DNA from: G958296245 sp965262055
Lineage (GTDB): Bacteria > Chloroflexota > Dehalococcoidia > Lucifugimonadales > G958296245
Length of the DNA stretch: 64,000 bases
Assembly: GCA_965262055.1 (NCBI GenBank)
Contig: CBDHEI010000002.1
Span: 806,001-870,000, forward strand
Reading direction: 5' to 3'
The number at the start of each line of letters is the position of its first letter. The first letter of the stretch is position 1. Of the stretch, positions 8,588-18,320 are shown in pieces. Both the position numbers and the translations under genes were made by a program. The notes beneath the pieces were generated by a model. The model was not told the origin of the DNA and did no database searches. It was given only the letters and a program-made list of their open reading frames with translations.

Positions 8588-9778
8588 CTAGCGAAGGGAG
8601 CTCCTGCCCTTGAAACTTGGCACCTTGAGCCTCATCTCCGGCCGGTGGAGGTTGTAGAGATCGGCCGGCTCGTAGGGGTGTGCCAGCGCGGCCTCTTCGT
8701 TGAACTCGACTCCCAGACCCGGACGGTCGGGGACTTCCAACCAGCCATCCTCGACGACCATCGGATTCGAGCAGACATCGAAGCGCCAGGGCTCCGGCGG
8801 GAAGTGCTCCAGCGCCAGAAAGTTGGGGACGCATGCGGCGATCTGTACAGCGGCGGCGTAGGAGACCTCACCGTTGGCGTTGTGCGGGGCGACGGAGACG
8901 TAATGCGAGTCTGCGATGGCCGCGATCTTGCGCGCCTCCAGTATCCCCCCGCAGTGGGACATGTCCGGCTGGACTATATCGGCACCCCCTCGCTCCAGGA
9001 GCTGCTGGAAGCTGAAGATGGTGAAGAGACGTTCGCCGGTGGCGACCGGAATGTCGATCTTGCCTCGGACGTACGCCATGGCATCAGGGTTCTCGTGCGG
9101 GACCGGCTCCTCGAAAAAGCCCAGGTTGTACTGTTCGACAGCCTTTGCCGCCCGGACCGCGTTGCCGACGGTATTGAATATCCCGTTGCAGTCGATATAA
9201 AGGTCGATGTAGGGACCTACTGCGTCACGGACCGCCGTCACTGCGTCGACACCGATGTTCAGTATACTGTTTTCGAGCCGGTAGAAATCGATCCCGGGCC
9301 GTCCACCCCAGGGGTTGAACTTCAGACCCTTGGCGCCTAGCTTCACTGTCTCTTTCGCCGCCTTCGCGAACTCATCCGGGCTCATCCCCTGGGTATACCA
9401 TGCATTGGCGTACAGCTTGATCCGGTCCCGGGTGCGGCCTCCCAGCAGGTCGTACACGGGCACGCCGAGTGCCTTGCCCTTGATGTCCCAAAGCGCAGTC
9501 TCCACGCCGGTGATGGCGCTGGTCAACACCTCGCCGCCCGCGTAAAAGGCGCGACGGTACATCTCCTGAAAGTGACGTTCTATGGTGGAGGGGTCCTGCC
9601 CGACCATGTAGCGGGCCAGCTCTTTCACCGCCATTTCCACTGTAGCTGACTTCCCCTCTAGCGTCGCCTCGCCGACGCCGTGGATCCCCTCGTCGGTCTC
9701 AACCTTGACGATCAGCCAGTTACGCCAAGACCCACCTACCAGGAAGGTTTTCACTTCGGTTACGCGCATCTTGAGCAT
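8588..9778 (-). CDS. Mandelate racemase/muconate lactonizing-type (enolase superfamily) sugar-acid dehydratase
   Basis: 396 residues with the N-terminal capping domain and a C-terminal barrel. Predicted Mg ligands are Asp196 (YIDCNG), Glu223 or 224 (FFEEPVPHEN) and Glu249 (ATGERLF); the general base is probably His299 in VAPHNANG; Lys153 is in GLKFNP. The layout resembles galactonate-dehydratase-like members, which remove water from an acid sugar. The position after the first ligand is Asn where many of those enzymes have His, so specificity is open. It lies 90 bases upstream of the DapA-like aldolase on the same strand and probably in one operon. Confidence 0.88.
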   Translation of the reverse strand: MLKMRVTEVKTFLVGGSWRNWLIVKVETDEGIHGVGEATLEGKSATVEMAVKELARYMVGQDPSTIERHFQEMYRRAFYAGGEVLTSAITGVETALWDIKGKALGVPVYDLLGGRTRDRIKLYANAWYTQGMSPDEFAKAAKETVKLGAKGLKFNPWGGRPGIDFYRLENSILNIGVDAVTAVRDAVGPYIDLYIDCNGIFNTVGNAVRAAKAVEQYNLGFFEEPVPHENPDAMAYVRGKIDIPVATGERLFTIFSFQQLLERGGADIVQPDMSHCGGILEARKIAAIADSHYVSVAPHNANGEVSYAAAVQIAACVPNFLALEHFPPEPWRFDVCSNPMVVEDGWLEVPDRPGLGVEFNEEAALAHPYEPADLYNLHRPEMRLKVPSFKGRSSLR

Positions 9779-9829
9779 GTGCTTTCAGCCCCTTTTGCTT
9801 CGGCCCTGTCACCTGACGGCAATCGCCGC

Positions 9830-10666
9830 TCACTCTAACCCCAGGAGTTCGAGTGAGTTGCGGTTGATGATGCCCTCAATGACCTCGTCGGGTATCCGAG
9901 GCAGATTGGTGCCTTCGACCTGATCGTTGAGCCGCCGCATCTTGTCCATGGCCTCCCGGGGCGTCCAGAATGGGAAGTCGGTCCCAAACAAGAGCTTGTC
10001 GGTCGCTCCCCATTCAACCATGCCGATCAGGGCTTCCCAGCCCTGCCAGGGCCGAAGCCACACCCCCGACACGTCCGCGTACACGTTCGGGTGTTTGCGC
10101 AGGACGACCGCTGCGTCGCGCTGCCAGGGATGCGCCATGTGGGCCATGACGAACTTGAGGTCCGGGAACGCCTGCGCCACCTCGTCAACTAGCAGCGGAA
10201 GACTGTACTTCAGCATAGCCCTGGAGTCTGGGTGCGTTCCGAAGTGCGAGATCACCGGCAGCCCCATCCGCCGCGCCCTTTCGTACATCGGGAAGATCGT
10301 CGGGTCACTGGGGTCGTACCGCCCAATGACGGGATGCATCTTGATTCCCCTGAGCCCGAGGTCTGAGACGCACCGGTCGATTTCTTCCAGATAGTCGTCT
10401 TCCGTTGGATCGATCGCCATGAAGCCGATGAGTCTGTCGGGGTCGTTCTTGACCCACTCTGCCGTGAAATCGTTGGGACTCCTCGCGCCCGTCGCGATCC
10501 CGCGCACGCCGAATACGATTGCCCTGTCCACCGGCGCCATCTCTTCGGCGTAGTGGTCGAACGTGAGAGGCCGCATCGGCGGATACCCCGCCCGTTCCAT
10601 CTTGCTATGAGCGGCCTCCGAGATGTGCTCAGGTTGGACGCAGTGTGAGTGAACGTCCACGATCAT
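9830..10666 (-). CDS. Amidohydrolase-2 family metal-dependent hydrolase
   Basis: 278-residue TIM-barrel hydrolase beginning MIVDVHSHC, the His-x-His metal motif of the family. Further ligands are His in ISHFGTHPDS, the VMAHMAHPW stretch, and the terminal Asp in LLFGTDFPFW. The ATG at 10666 is preferred over upstream codons because AGGAAAGGAG lies about eight bases before it and the extension is compositionally odd. Family members hydrolyse lactones or decarboxylate. Next to a dehydratase and an aldolase, a lactonase step feeding the dehydratase is the likeliest job (inference). Confidence 0.87.
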   Translation of the reverse strand: MIVDVHSHCVQPEHISEAAHSKMERAGYPPMRPLTFDHYAEEMAPVDRAIVFGVRGIATGARSPNDFTAEWVKNDPDRLIGFMAIDPTEDDYLEEIDRCVSDLGLRGIKMHPVIGRYDPSDPTIFPMYERARRMGLPVISHFGTHPDSRAMLKYSLPLLVDEVAQAFPDLKFVMAHMAHPWQRDAAVVLRKHPNVYADVSGVWLRPWQGWEALIGMVEWGATDKLLFGTDFPFWTPREAMDKMRRLNDQVEGTNLPRIPDEVIEGIINRNSLELLGLE

Positions 10667-11390
10667 GCGCTGTCTCCTTTCCTCCGGCCTCGGGTTCCCA
10701 CCGGCGGCACCTGCTGTGCCGGACAAGGTCCGGGACCTACCGGTGCAGCTACCCTCGATACCAGACGGCCGGCTCGACGTGCCGGACCCATGCCGCCTCG
10801 CTTTTCTTGCCCTCCACGACTGCAACCATAAGCTAGTTGGTCCCTACTTTTCAAGGACGTCGCCTCAAAACGCTTGATCAACCCAGCAGTCCCGTCCGTG
10901 GCAGACCTAAACGCTTCACGTTCCAGGGCATTCAGGGCTGGCAAGATTCCATGCCTCAACTGGAGGGTCCCCATGGTGTCATAAGAGACATCGGCGTTGG
11001 CGCCATGCCGGAGCGGAACACCATTGAGCCACAACCTCAGGCGATGCCCGGCGGACACCCGCTGCATGTGCACCCGAAGCCGCGTCCCAGAACGTCCCCC
11101 GGTGCGGCGACCGCCGACAGCACGTCGTCTCCCACTGTCAGCGGAAGCGTCCGCCCGGCCCGATAGGTCGACGGGGACCAGGAGCGAGGGACCCGCATTG
11201 ATCACGCGGTAATCAATGGGAATACCCGCCAAGAGCAGGTAGAGCGTGCTCTTCCCGGCTAACGTCTACGGATGGCCGACCCTATCGTTGATGCGCCGGT
11301 CCCGTAATGGGAGAAGAACCACAGCCCGAGCCAAGCATAGGTTGCATATCGGTAGGCGTCGATCCTAGACGGGCGTGCCTCAGGCCTTGC
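10667..11390 (-). other. Decayed coding stretch, no intact gene
   Basis: A 189-codon open frame exists on the minus strand (10663-11232) but has a poor coding look. Protein-like pieces jump between frames: GIPIDYRVINAGPSLLVPVD, then TVGDDVLSAVAAPGDV, then VSAGHRLRLWLNGVPLRHG. The last piece resembles the beta-sandwich tail of putative glycoside hydrolases. My reading is a frameshifted gene remnant between the sialidase-like and amidohydrolase genes. No intact product is proposed. Confidence 0.3.
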
Positions 11391-12500
11391 TCACAGGTCG
11401 TCGCTCAGCCACATGCCCCTGATCTCGCAATCGCCGTCCACATAAGACGTGTAGTAGGAGCAGAAAAGACGGCCGTCGGGAAGGCGGACGATGACGGGAT
11501 ACGCACAGTCCCAGTTTGGGCCTGAGTAGAGCTGTCCCACCCAACGCCAGCTCGCGCCATCGTCCTCGCTGACGCTGACGCTGAGGCCCGTACGGCCGTG
11601 TTCCACATCCCGGTAGGCGCAGAGGACGGCGCCGGAGCGAAGCTGGACCAGGCACGGACAGTGGCCCTTGAAGTTGACCTGCTCGGCGGGCGTCCAGGTG
11701 CTGCCGTCATCGTCTGAGTAGGACTGGAAGGACCAGTCTGGCGGGGTCTGCTCTCGGATTATGGCCAAGAAGCGGCCGTCGCGCAGGCGCAGGATGTCCG
11801 TCTCGTTGAAGAGGCGACCCTCGGCCCGGTTGGATGCCATCGTCGACACCTCGGGAAAGGTGCGCCCTCCGTCTGACGAGAAGGCGACCGTCATGTCCCA
11901 GGCCTCCCCCGGGTAAAAGCCATGCGCTACAGGATCACCAGTTTCGGCCCCCTCCTGCACGGGACCGTATAGCGGCATCATGATCCGGCTGTCATCAAGC
12001 TCGTGGACTCGACCATAGGGCCACTCATATTCGATAAAAGGCGGACGTGGCACGATCGTTTGCGGTTCCGACCAGCTCAGCCCGTTGTCGCCGGAGAACG
12101 TCCTCAAGACGCGCACCACCTTGTCGCGGTGATGTACAAGCTTACCGGGGTCGTCTTCAGGCCTGCGGTAGCGCCATTCCCAGGCATGGAGCATAAGCCG
12201 CCCGTCGGCGAGCTGGGTCATGCCGTAGGTTGTCGCGTAGTCGCGCTCCGGGTGCGCGAACACGGGGCTCGGCTCCTCCCAGGTCTTTCCGCCGTCAGAC
12301 GAGCGCCGCGACGCCAGCACTCCGTCGCAGGGTGACGTACCGAGAGGCCCAGCGTGGTGGGCCGCGGCCACGCGGTAGACGATGAGCAGGTCACCGTTCT
12401 GTAGCAGCACGAGACTTGCAGCATGGCGGTGGCGGGGCCTGTTCTCGGCCGCGATGACCACTTCGTCAAGGATCTTGATCGGCGCGTCGGGATGTAACAT
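11391..12500 (-). CDS. Sialidase-like (BNR/Asp-box) glycosidase family protein
   Basis: Six-bladed beta-propeller protein of 369 residues with at least five Asp boxes: SSDGGKTW, SGDNGLSW, SSDGGRTF, SDDDGSTW and SEDDGASW. No signal peptide is visible, so it is probably cytoplasmic. The Arg triad of true sialidases cannot be assigned with confidence; many proteins of this type act on other glycans or are uncharacterised. It is on the same strand as the acid-sugar catabolic genes downstream, which suggests it releases or processes a substrate for them. Confidence 0.85.
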   Translation of the reverse strand: MLHPDAPIKILDEVVIAAENRPRHRHAASLVLLQNGDLLIVYRVAAAHHAGPLGTSPCDGVLASRRSSDGGKTWEEPSPVFAHPERDYATTYGMTQLADGRLMLHAWEWRYRRPEDDPGKLVHHRDKVVRVLRTFSGDNGLSWSEPQTIVPRPPFIEYEWPYGRVHELDDSRIMMPLYGPVQEGAETGDPVAHGFYPGEAWDMTVAFSSDGGRTFPEVSTMASNRAEGRLFNETDILRLRDGRFLAIIREQTPPDWSFQSYSDDDGSTWTPAEQVNFKGHCPCLVQLRSGAVLCAYRDVEHGRTGLSVSVSEDDGASWRWVGQLYSGPNWDCAYPVIVRLPDGRLFCSYYTSYVDGDCEIRGMWLSDDL

Positions 12501-12703
12501 TAGCTCTCCTCCTCGCCTCTAAGAGCCATTGGCCGTCTGTAGGAATTCCCTTCGAACTGCCTCGAAAACGCCAGCGACCTGAAGAGACTGGCGACAGTAC
12601 TTCAGGCAGAATTCGAGAAGCCCCAACGGCATTAGCCGGCCTACCACTCTAGGCTAGCACGGATTGTATGAACGTCCGCTGATGTTGTCAATTGCCCGAG
12701 TTG

Positions 12704-14391
12704 CCCTAGATTCCCCACCTAGATAAGAGGAAGACCTCGTTGGAGCCCACTGTGAAGGGGGCTAAGATGTTTCTTGAAAGAGAGAAACGATCACCAACGA
12801 GGTGCACCTATTATGAAGCAAGGGGTCTTGCCGATCCAGTACGAGCAGGAGAAGAGTTCTAAGGGTATGACGTCGCTGTCGGGCCTGGTGACGTACCTGG
12901 AGTTGATGCACGCAGCGGGTTTGCGGTCATCGATAGAGCGCCACGTGGGTCTGCGGGGGGGTGGTCAGGGCTGGACGGACAGCCAGGTGGTCAACTCGCT
13001 GATACTGCTGAACCTGGCAGGTGGCGAGTCGGTGTCCGATCTGGATGTTCTGGAGAAGGACGCTGGGTTCTACAGGGTACTTCGTGAGGTCGAGAGCTAC
13101 GGGATGCGTCGTCGAGAGCGTAGAGCGTTGGAGAACAGGTGGCGTGGCGAGCGCCGTCGGAGCGTGCCGTCGGAGTCGGCGGTGTTCCGGTACCTGGAGG
13201 GGTTCCACAACGCGGACGAGGAGGCCAGCCGGCAAGCTCACAGAGCATTCATACCTGCACCCAACCAAGCGCTTGAGGGGCTGTATAAGGTGAACGCCGA
13301 TATGGTGAGCTTCGTGCAGAGCCGTTCTCCTCGTGGGGAGGCCACGCTGGATATGGACGCCACGCTGGTCGAGACGCACAAGCAGCAGGCGCTCTACAGC
13401 TACAGGAAGTACAGGGCTTACCAGCCGCTGACGGTCTACTGGGCCGAGGGCAGAGACGAGCGCTTCGGAGTGATCGAGTTTGCGGTGGGCGTCGACGTGA
13501 CGCCGGAGTTCAGGCGCGCCGTGTACGGGGTTGCCGAACAGGACTGGCGTCCCCTATACCGCAGGCTGGGCTCCACCTGGGTAGAGACAGGTCAGCAGTG
13601 GGCGGAGTTGAACTTCGTACCCAACTGGATAGGGCACAGCAAGAAGAGCCCAGAGTACCGGTTCATCGCCATCAGGGAGCCGCTGAGAGAACAGCCCCTG
13701 CCTGGGCTGGAGGCACAGTTGGAGCTGCTGCCCTTCCCCGCGATGAGAATGGCTGGCGGAGCATGGCACAAGGTCTCCGGGTTGGTGACCAACCGAGAGC
13801 TTGCGGGGGATGAGGTGGTCCGGTGGTACAGGCAGAGATGCGGTGGAGGCGAGCAGGTCCACAGCGTTCTGAAGAGTGACCTGGCTGGTGGCAGGCTGCC
13901 GTCGGGGCTGTTCGGAGCCAACGCCGCATGGTGGGCCATAGCGGTGCTGGCCTTCAATCTGAGCTCTGCGATGAAGCGGCTGGTGTTGGGCGGACAGTGG
14001 GTGAGCAAGCGTCTCAAGGCAGTGCGCTTCGCCCTGATCGCCCTTCCGGGCCGGGTGATGTGGCACGCCAGGAGGTTGATCATCCGTCTGGCCCGGGACC
14101 ATCCCTCATACGAACTGTTGCTCAGGGCTCGTCAGAGAATACTGGCTCTGTCTGCCGAGCCGTATCGAGCATAGGTTGCCTTGCCTGGCCCATCAATTGA
14201 AGGCGACTCAGCCAGGTCGCCTAGGCTGGGCCATGCCTTTTTCGGCCTGAGAACAGCTATATATGGCGTCGGGCCGCTGCCTATACCCGCCAACACACCG
14301 GCCAAGGCCCTACCAACACCCGAATCGAACACCCGAACACGGCCGTAAGCACACAAATGCCGCCCCAACGATGTTAGGTGGGGAATTTGGG
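12704..14391 (+). mobile_element. IS1380-family element A
   Basis: Terminal inverted repeats centred on ATTCCCCACCTA at the left (from about 12704) and its complement TAGGTGGGGAATTTGGG at the right (to about 14391). One transposase gene lies inside. Only about 14 bases separate its right end from the next IS1380 element. Exact ends and target duplication were not resolved by eye. Confidence 0.8.
12813..14174 (+). CDS. IS1380-family transposase with probable internal deletion
   Basis: DDE transposase of about 453 residues; the ATG at 12813 has GAGGTG upstream and is preferred over a TTG at 12774. First Asp is in LDMDATLVET and Glu in CGGGEQVHSVLKSDL. Between TVYWAE and GRDERFGVIEF (near 13440-13452) about 50 residues normally present in the family appear to be missing, including the segment with the second catalytic Asp (RSD-AGYQ type). 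If so, the enzyme is dead although the frame is open. The deletion is inferred from memory of the family. Confidence 0.82.
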   Translation: MKQGVLPIQYEQEKSSKGMTSLSGLVTYLELMHAAGLRSSIERHVGLRGGGQGWTDSQVVNSLILLNLAGGESVSDLDVLEKDAGFYRVLREVESYGMRRRERRALENRWRGERRRSVPSESAVFRYLEGFHNADEEASRQAHRAFIPAPNQALEGLYKVNADMVSFVQSRSPRGEATLDMDATLVETHKQQALYSYRKYRAYQPLTVYWAEGRDERFGVIEFAVGVDVTPEFRRAVYGVAEQDWRPLYRRLGSTWVETGQQWAELNFVPNWIGHSKKSPEYRFIAIREPLREQPLPGLEAQLELLPFPAMRMAGGAWHKVSGLVTNRELAGDEVVRWYRQRCGGGEQVHSVLKSDLAGGRLPSGLFGANAAWWAIAVLAFNLSSAMKRLVLGGQWVSKRLKAVRFALIALPGRVMWHARRLIIRLARDHPSYELLLRARQRILALSAEPYRA

Positions 14392-14405
14392 TTGCCTCAT
14401 AATAA

Positions 14406-16140
14406 CCCACATTTCCCATATCAACCCTACAAGGTGTGTCGTAAGCAGTACCAGCTGCACCTGATGTAGTCGAATAGCAGAGCACAGTGGTTATCATGAG
14501 TGCTAGACTGGTCGTATTCTACAGCTTTAGGTCTTGATAACGTACCCACTCTGGAGGCACCCGATGGGTGAAAGCACCAACTCCCGCGCCACGCTCCGTT
14601 TCGACCGACGTATACGGTTGGAGTTCCACGGCGCCACCATCACCTCGGACGCTGGGCTGCTGGCCTGCCGCGAGTTGGACGATGCCCTGGGACTGACGGA
14701 GACGGCGAGTGAGTGTCTGCAGGAGACTCGGGGCGGCCGCAACGTGCAGCACCGATTGGTGGGCCTTCTCAGGCAGTCGGTGTACAGTCGTCTGGCAGGC
14801 TACGAGGATACCAACGACGCTGAACGGTTGGCCGACGATCCGACGATGCGGGTAGTCGTTGGACGGCGAGATGGTCCTGAAAGACCGGCCGCCAGCACCA
14901 ACACCATGAGCCGGTTCGAGACCGAGGTGCTTACCCAAGACGGCAACGTAGAAGGATTGGGCCGACTGAACTCCAAGTGGGTGGACGGAGCTATGTCCCG
15001 CACGCCGCACCGGCGGGTTATCTTGGACATGGACAGTTCGGAGAGTCCGGTACATGGAGAACAGGAGGGAGCTTCGTACAACGGTCACTTTGGGAGCACG
15101 TGCTATCACCCTTTGTTCGTGTTCAACCAGTTCGGTGACTGCGAGGGCGCTATGCTGCGTACGGGGAACGTACATAGTGCACACAAGTGGAGGCAGGTGC
15201 TGGATCCGATCCTGTCGCGCTATGGGGAAACGGGGCTGCGGCGATACTTTCGCGCCGACGCCGCATTCGCCAAGCCGAACATCTATGAGTACCTCGAGGA
15301 GCGGCGAGTCTTCTACGCAATACGGCTGCCTAGCAACAAAGTGCTGCAATACGAGATCGCTCCCTTGCTGATACGGCCCGTGGGGAGGCCGCCGAAGCGT
15401 CCGGTGGTCCTATACGACGACTTTTGGTATCGTGCCGGGAGTTGGGACCGCGCACGGCGGGTGGTGGCCAAGGTGGAGTGGCATCGGGGAGAGCTGTTCC
15501 CTCGGGTGGGCTTCATCGTCACGAACATGACGGCTGGCCCCGAAGGAGTGGTGCGTTTCTACAATGGACGAGGGACAGCTGAGCAGTAGATCAAGGAGGG
15601 CAAGTACGCGCTGAACTGGACTCGGCTGTCGTGCCATCGGCTCGTGGCCAACCGGGTGCGGCTGTCTCTGTTCGTCCTGGCGTACAACCTTGGGAACTTC
15701 CTTCGCCGGCTGTGTCTGCCCAAGGCGGTCAAGCATTGGTCGCTGCGGAGCGTGCAGGTCAAGTTGATCAAGATGGGAGGCCGTCTGGTACGGCACTCCC
15801 GGCTATTGATCTTTCAGTTGTCCGAGGTGTCGGTTCCTCGAAGGTTGTTCCAGGGAGTGTTGGAACGTATCGGCCGGTTATCGCCGGCGCCAAGCTGAGG
15901 GAGGGTACAACCACGATCTTGCCAAGAAGGAGAGCGCTCCAGGGAGTCGGCTTGTCCTCAGTGCGCCTTCATCCCATTGGCGGGGGACCTGAAGACGACA
16001 AAGACGGACAAGAAGCATGGTTCACGGCAAGAATCGCATCCCTTATCGGATAGACCGGAGATTGACTGGCCTTGCAGGATGCTACCATCTCGTTTGGGCT
16101 GCCCATTGAGCCTGAAGACTTCCAATATGGGAAATCCCGG
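14406..16140 (+). mobile_element. IS1380-family element B
   Basis: About 1735 bp, bounded by CCCACATTTCCCATAT at the left and the complement of CCGGGATTTCCCATATT at the right. It is a different subtype from element A. A truncated relative of the left and central part lies at 51406-52339, and an inverted copy of the right end at 51262-51405. Confidence 0.8.
14564..15898 (+). pseudogene. IS1380-family transposase with a nonsense codon
   Basis: The frame starts at ATG 14564 behind GGAGG and encodes a DDE_Tnp_1 transposase: Asp in LDMDSSESPVHG, Asp in YFRADAAFAKP, Glu in GRGTAEQ. It stops at TAG 15587-15589 but continues in the same frame (IKEGKYALNWTRLSCHRL) to 15898. The related copy at 52 kb reads TGG (Trp) at this codon, so a single G-to-A change created the stop directly after the catalytic Glu region. 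The product of 341 residues lacks its C-terminal domain. Confidence 0.9.
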
Positions 16141-16146
16141 AATAAA

Positions 16147-17412
16147 TGTTACCGAGCGGGGTATCGTTGCTTCAGAAATCATGTTACCGGAGGAGTACAT
16201 GAGGAGAAGCAGCGTGGAGGAGTATACAGAGACGATGCGTCAGCACTACACAGGCGCTTCGCGCACGGAGAAGAGCGGTCTGCTAGACGAGTACACCAGG
16301 GTAACCGGCTATCGCCGCAAGTCGGCCATCCGGGTGCTGGTGGGCATCAAGGCCACCAGGTCAGCCACGAGGCGGGGTAGACCTCCGGTGTATGGACCGG
16401 GATTGAGGGGCGCCCTCCGGGCGGTCTGGGAGGCCTCGGACCGTTTGTGTGGCAAGCGCTTGGCGCCTTTCGTGGCTGAGCTCACTGACAGGCTCATCAA
16501 GCACGGCGAGCTCACCGTGTCGGACGAGGTGCGCGACCAGCTCAGGAGCGTGAGCGCATCTACGATTGACCGGCTGCTGTGTGGGTACAAGGATAGCGGG
16601 TTGAGGCGTCCGTTCAGCACGACCAAGCCCGGAAGCCTGCTGAAGGCGTCGATACCGATACGCACCTTCGCCGAGTGGGAGGAGAACTGTCCAGGCTTCA
16701 TAGAGGTGGACCTGGTGGCTCACTGCGGCGATACGACTGAAGGGTTCTACCTGCATACACTGAGCGCGGTGGACATAGCGACGGGGTGGGTGGAGTGTCA
16801 GGCGGTGTGGGGCAAGGGGCAGCAGAGAGTGGGAGGCGCGGTGCACAAGATGTCTCGGTCCCTACCGTTCCCGCTGTTGGGCCTCGACTCCGACAACGGC
16901 TCCGAGTTCATCAATCACCACCTGTACTCCTACTGCCAGCGTAACGAGATCACCTTCACCCGTTCGAGGCCGTACAGGAAGAACGATAGCGCTCACGTCG
17001 AGCAGAAGAACTGGTCTGTGGTGCGACGGCTGTCTGGTACGGCCGCTACACGTCGAGGCCGTCACTGAGGCATCTCGAACGAGTCTACGGCTTGGTGGGT
17101 CAATACGTCAACTTCTTCCAGCCGATGATGAAGCTCAAGCACAAGAGCCGCAACGGGGCCAGGGTCCACAAGGTCTACGACACTGCCCAGACTCCGTATC
17201 ATCGCCTGCTAGAGTACGATGTCCTGACATCCGAACAGAGGATGACCATGCAGAGACAGTACGAACTGCTCAACCCGGTAAGGCTGAAGCGGCGGATCGA
17301 CCGTGCCGTAGAAGACCTCTTGAAAACCGCTGAGCGACACGCATGAGGCACGGATAAGGGACGTCCTCTGGGTAACGCGACTTATGAGGCAACGTATGGC
17401 CCTTCGGTAACA
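16147..17412 (+). mobile_element. rve-type (IS481-like) insertion sequence with 43-bp inverted repeats
   Basis: 1266 bp. The left end 16147-16189 and the reverse complement of the right end 17370-17412 align over about 43 bases. Both begin TGTTACCGA, share CGTTGC in the middle, and end in a second GTTACC box, so each end carries two GTTACC boxes about 35 bases apart. One transposase gene fills the interior. Confidence 0.82.
16199..17346 (+). pseudogene. rve-type transposase, frameshifted near the C-terminus
   Basis: ATG 16199 follows GGAGG. The N-terminal part (RRKSAIRVLVG, TRRGRPPVY) is DNA-binding; the integrase-like core has Asp in FIEVDLVAHCG, Asp in LGLDSDNGSEF and Glu in NDSAHVEQKNWS. 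The frame ends at 17068 after an out-of-frame stretch. Inserting one base at about 17031 restores WYGRYTSRPSLRHLERVYG and the tail to 17346. The gene is a pseudogene by one-base deletion, unless this is a sequencing error. Family assignment (IS481/ISNCY-like) is approximate. Confidence 0.8.
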
Positions 17413-17649
17413 CTTCTATTTGACGCAACACGCTGCCACCAACCGCACTGGATTTCACTTCATCTAGAGAAACAGGGGCTACAAAGGACTTGGAGAGGCT
17501 CTAAACTGGTTCCCTCACACAACCAGCGCCGCATCCCAACCAAGGGTGTATCCAAGTTGGGGGCAGTGTATGAGTACCTCGACCCTGTCCACGGCCCGTC
17601 TCGCGCGACTGACTTTGGTGGTTCGCACATATAGGCCAGCGAGTGGCGA

Positions 17650-18318
17650 CTATCTCCACCAGTCGTACGTGAGCCCTAACGACCGGTCTTTCAGCGGCAG
17701 GTCCACACGCGCTCCTCCCTGGGCCGAGGACTGCTTCAGCGCGATGTGGAGCTCGATCGCCATCGCCGTCCTACGCCCAGAGAGCTTCGGCTCATCAAGC
17801 CTACCCTCCAGGCAGTCCAAGATGTCCTGCAACATGTAGACAACGCGCGACCCCTCGATGACCATTGGTTCAGGCCACGGCATCTCCACACGACGCACCC
17901 CTGCCGGGGTCTCGACGTCCTGCCACAGCCTCCACCCGTTGGGCTAATGCCGGAAGAGTATCTCCCCAGTGGCGCCGGTCACGCGGATGTCGGGCGCCCC
18001 CTTCCGGTAGTGAACAACCTGGCCGTCCACGGTGACCATGATCCCCTGGCCAACGAACCAATCGCTCCCCGTCTCACTCGGCCCGCGGTCGCCGGTGCCG
18101 GACACCCACCCCGGCGCACTATCGATGAAGTAGTTGCTGTCCGACGCCGGCCATTCCGCCTCAATGGAGATTACGTCGCCTATCGCTCCACTGGTGACCA
18201 ACTCCTTCGCCGTGGCGAAGGAGGGATGGTTCCCGATGAGGGCGCCGATGCATAGGGGCACGCCGGCATCTGCGCACGTCTTCACCATCCGGTCGGTCTC
18301 CTCAAGGGTGTGCGCCAT
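17650..18318 (-). pseudogene. Gfo/Idh/MocA-family oxidoreductase, truncated and with a stop
   Basis: The C-terminal two thirds of an NAD(P)-dependent sugar dehydrogenase-type protein: MAHTLEETDRMVKTCADAGV (end of the Rossmann part), GALIGNHPSFATAKELVTSG, then after an in-frame TAG near 17944 PNGWRLWQDVETPAGV and RTAMAIELHIALKQS. The nucleotide-binding start is gone because IS1182 lies immediately upstream, and the missing part is not found on the far side of that IS. The enzyme is dead. It probably belonged to the sugar catabolic gene set. Confidence 0.8.
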
Positions 18319-18320
18319 GG

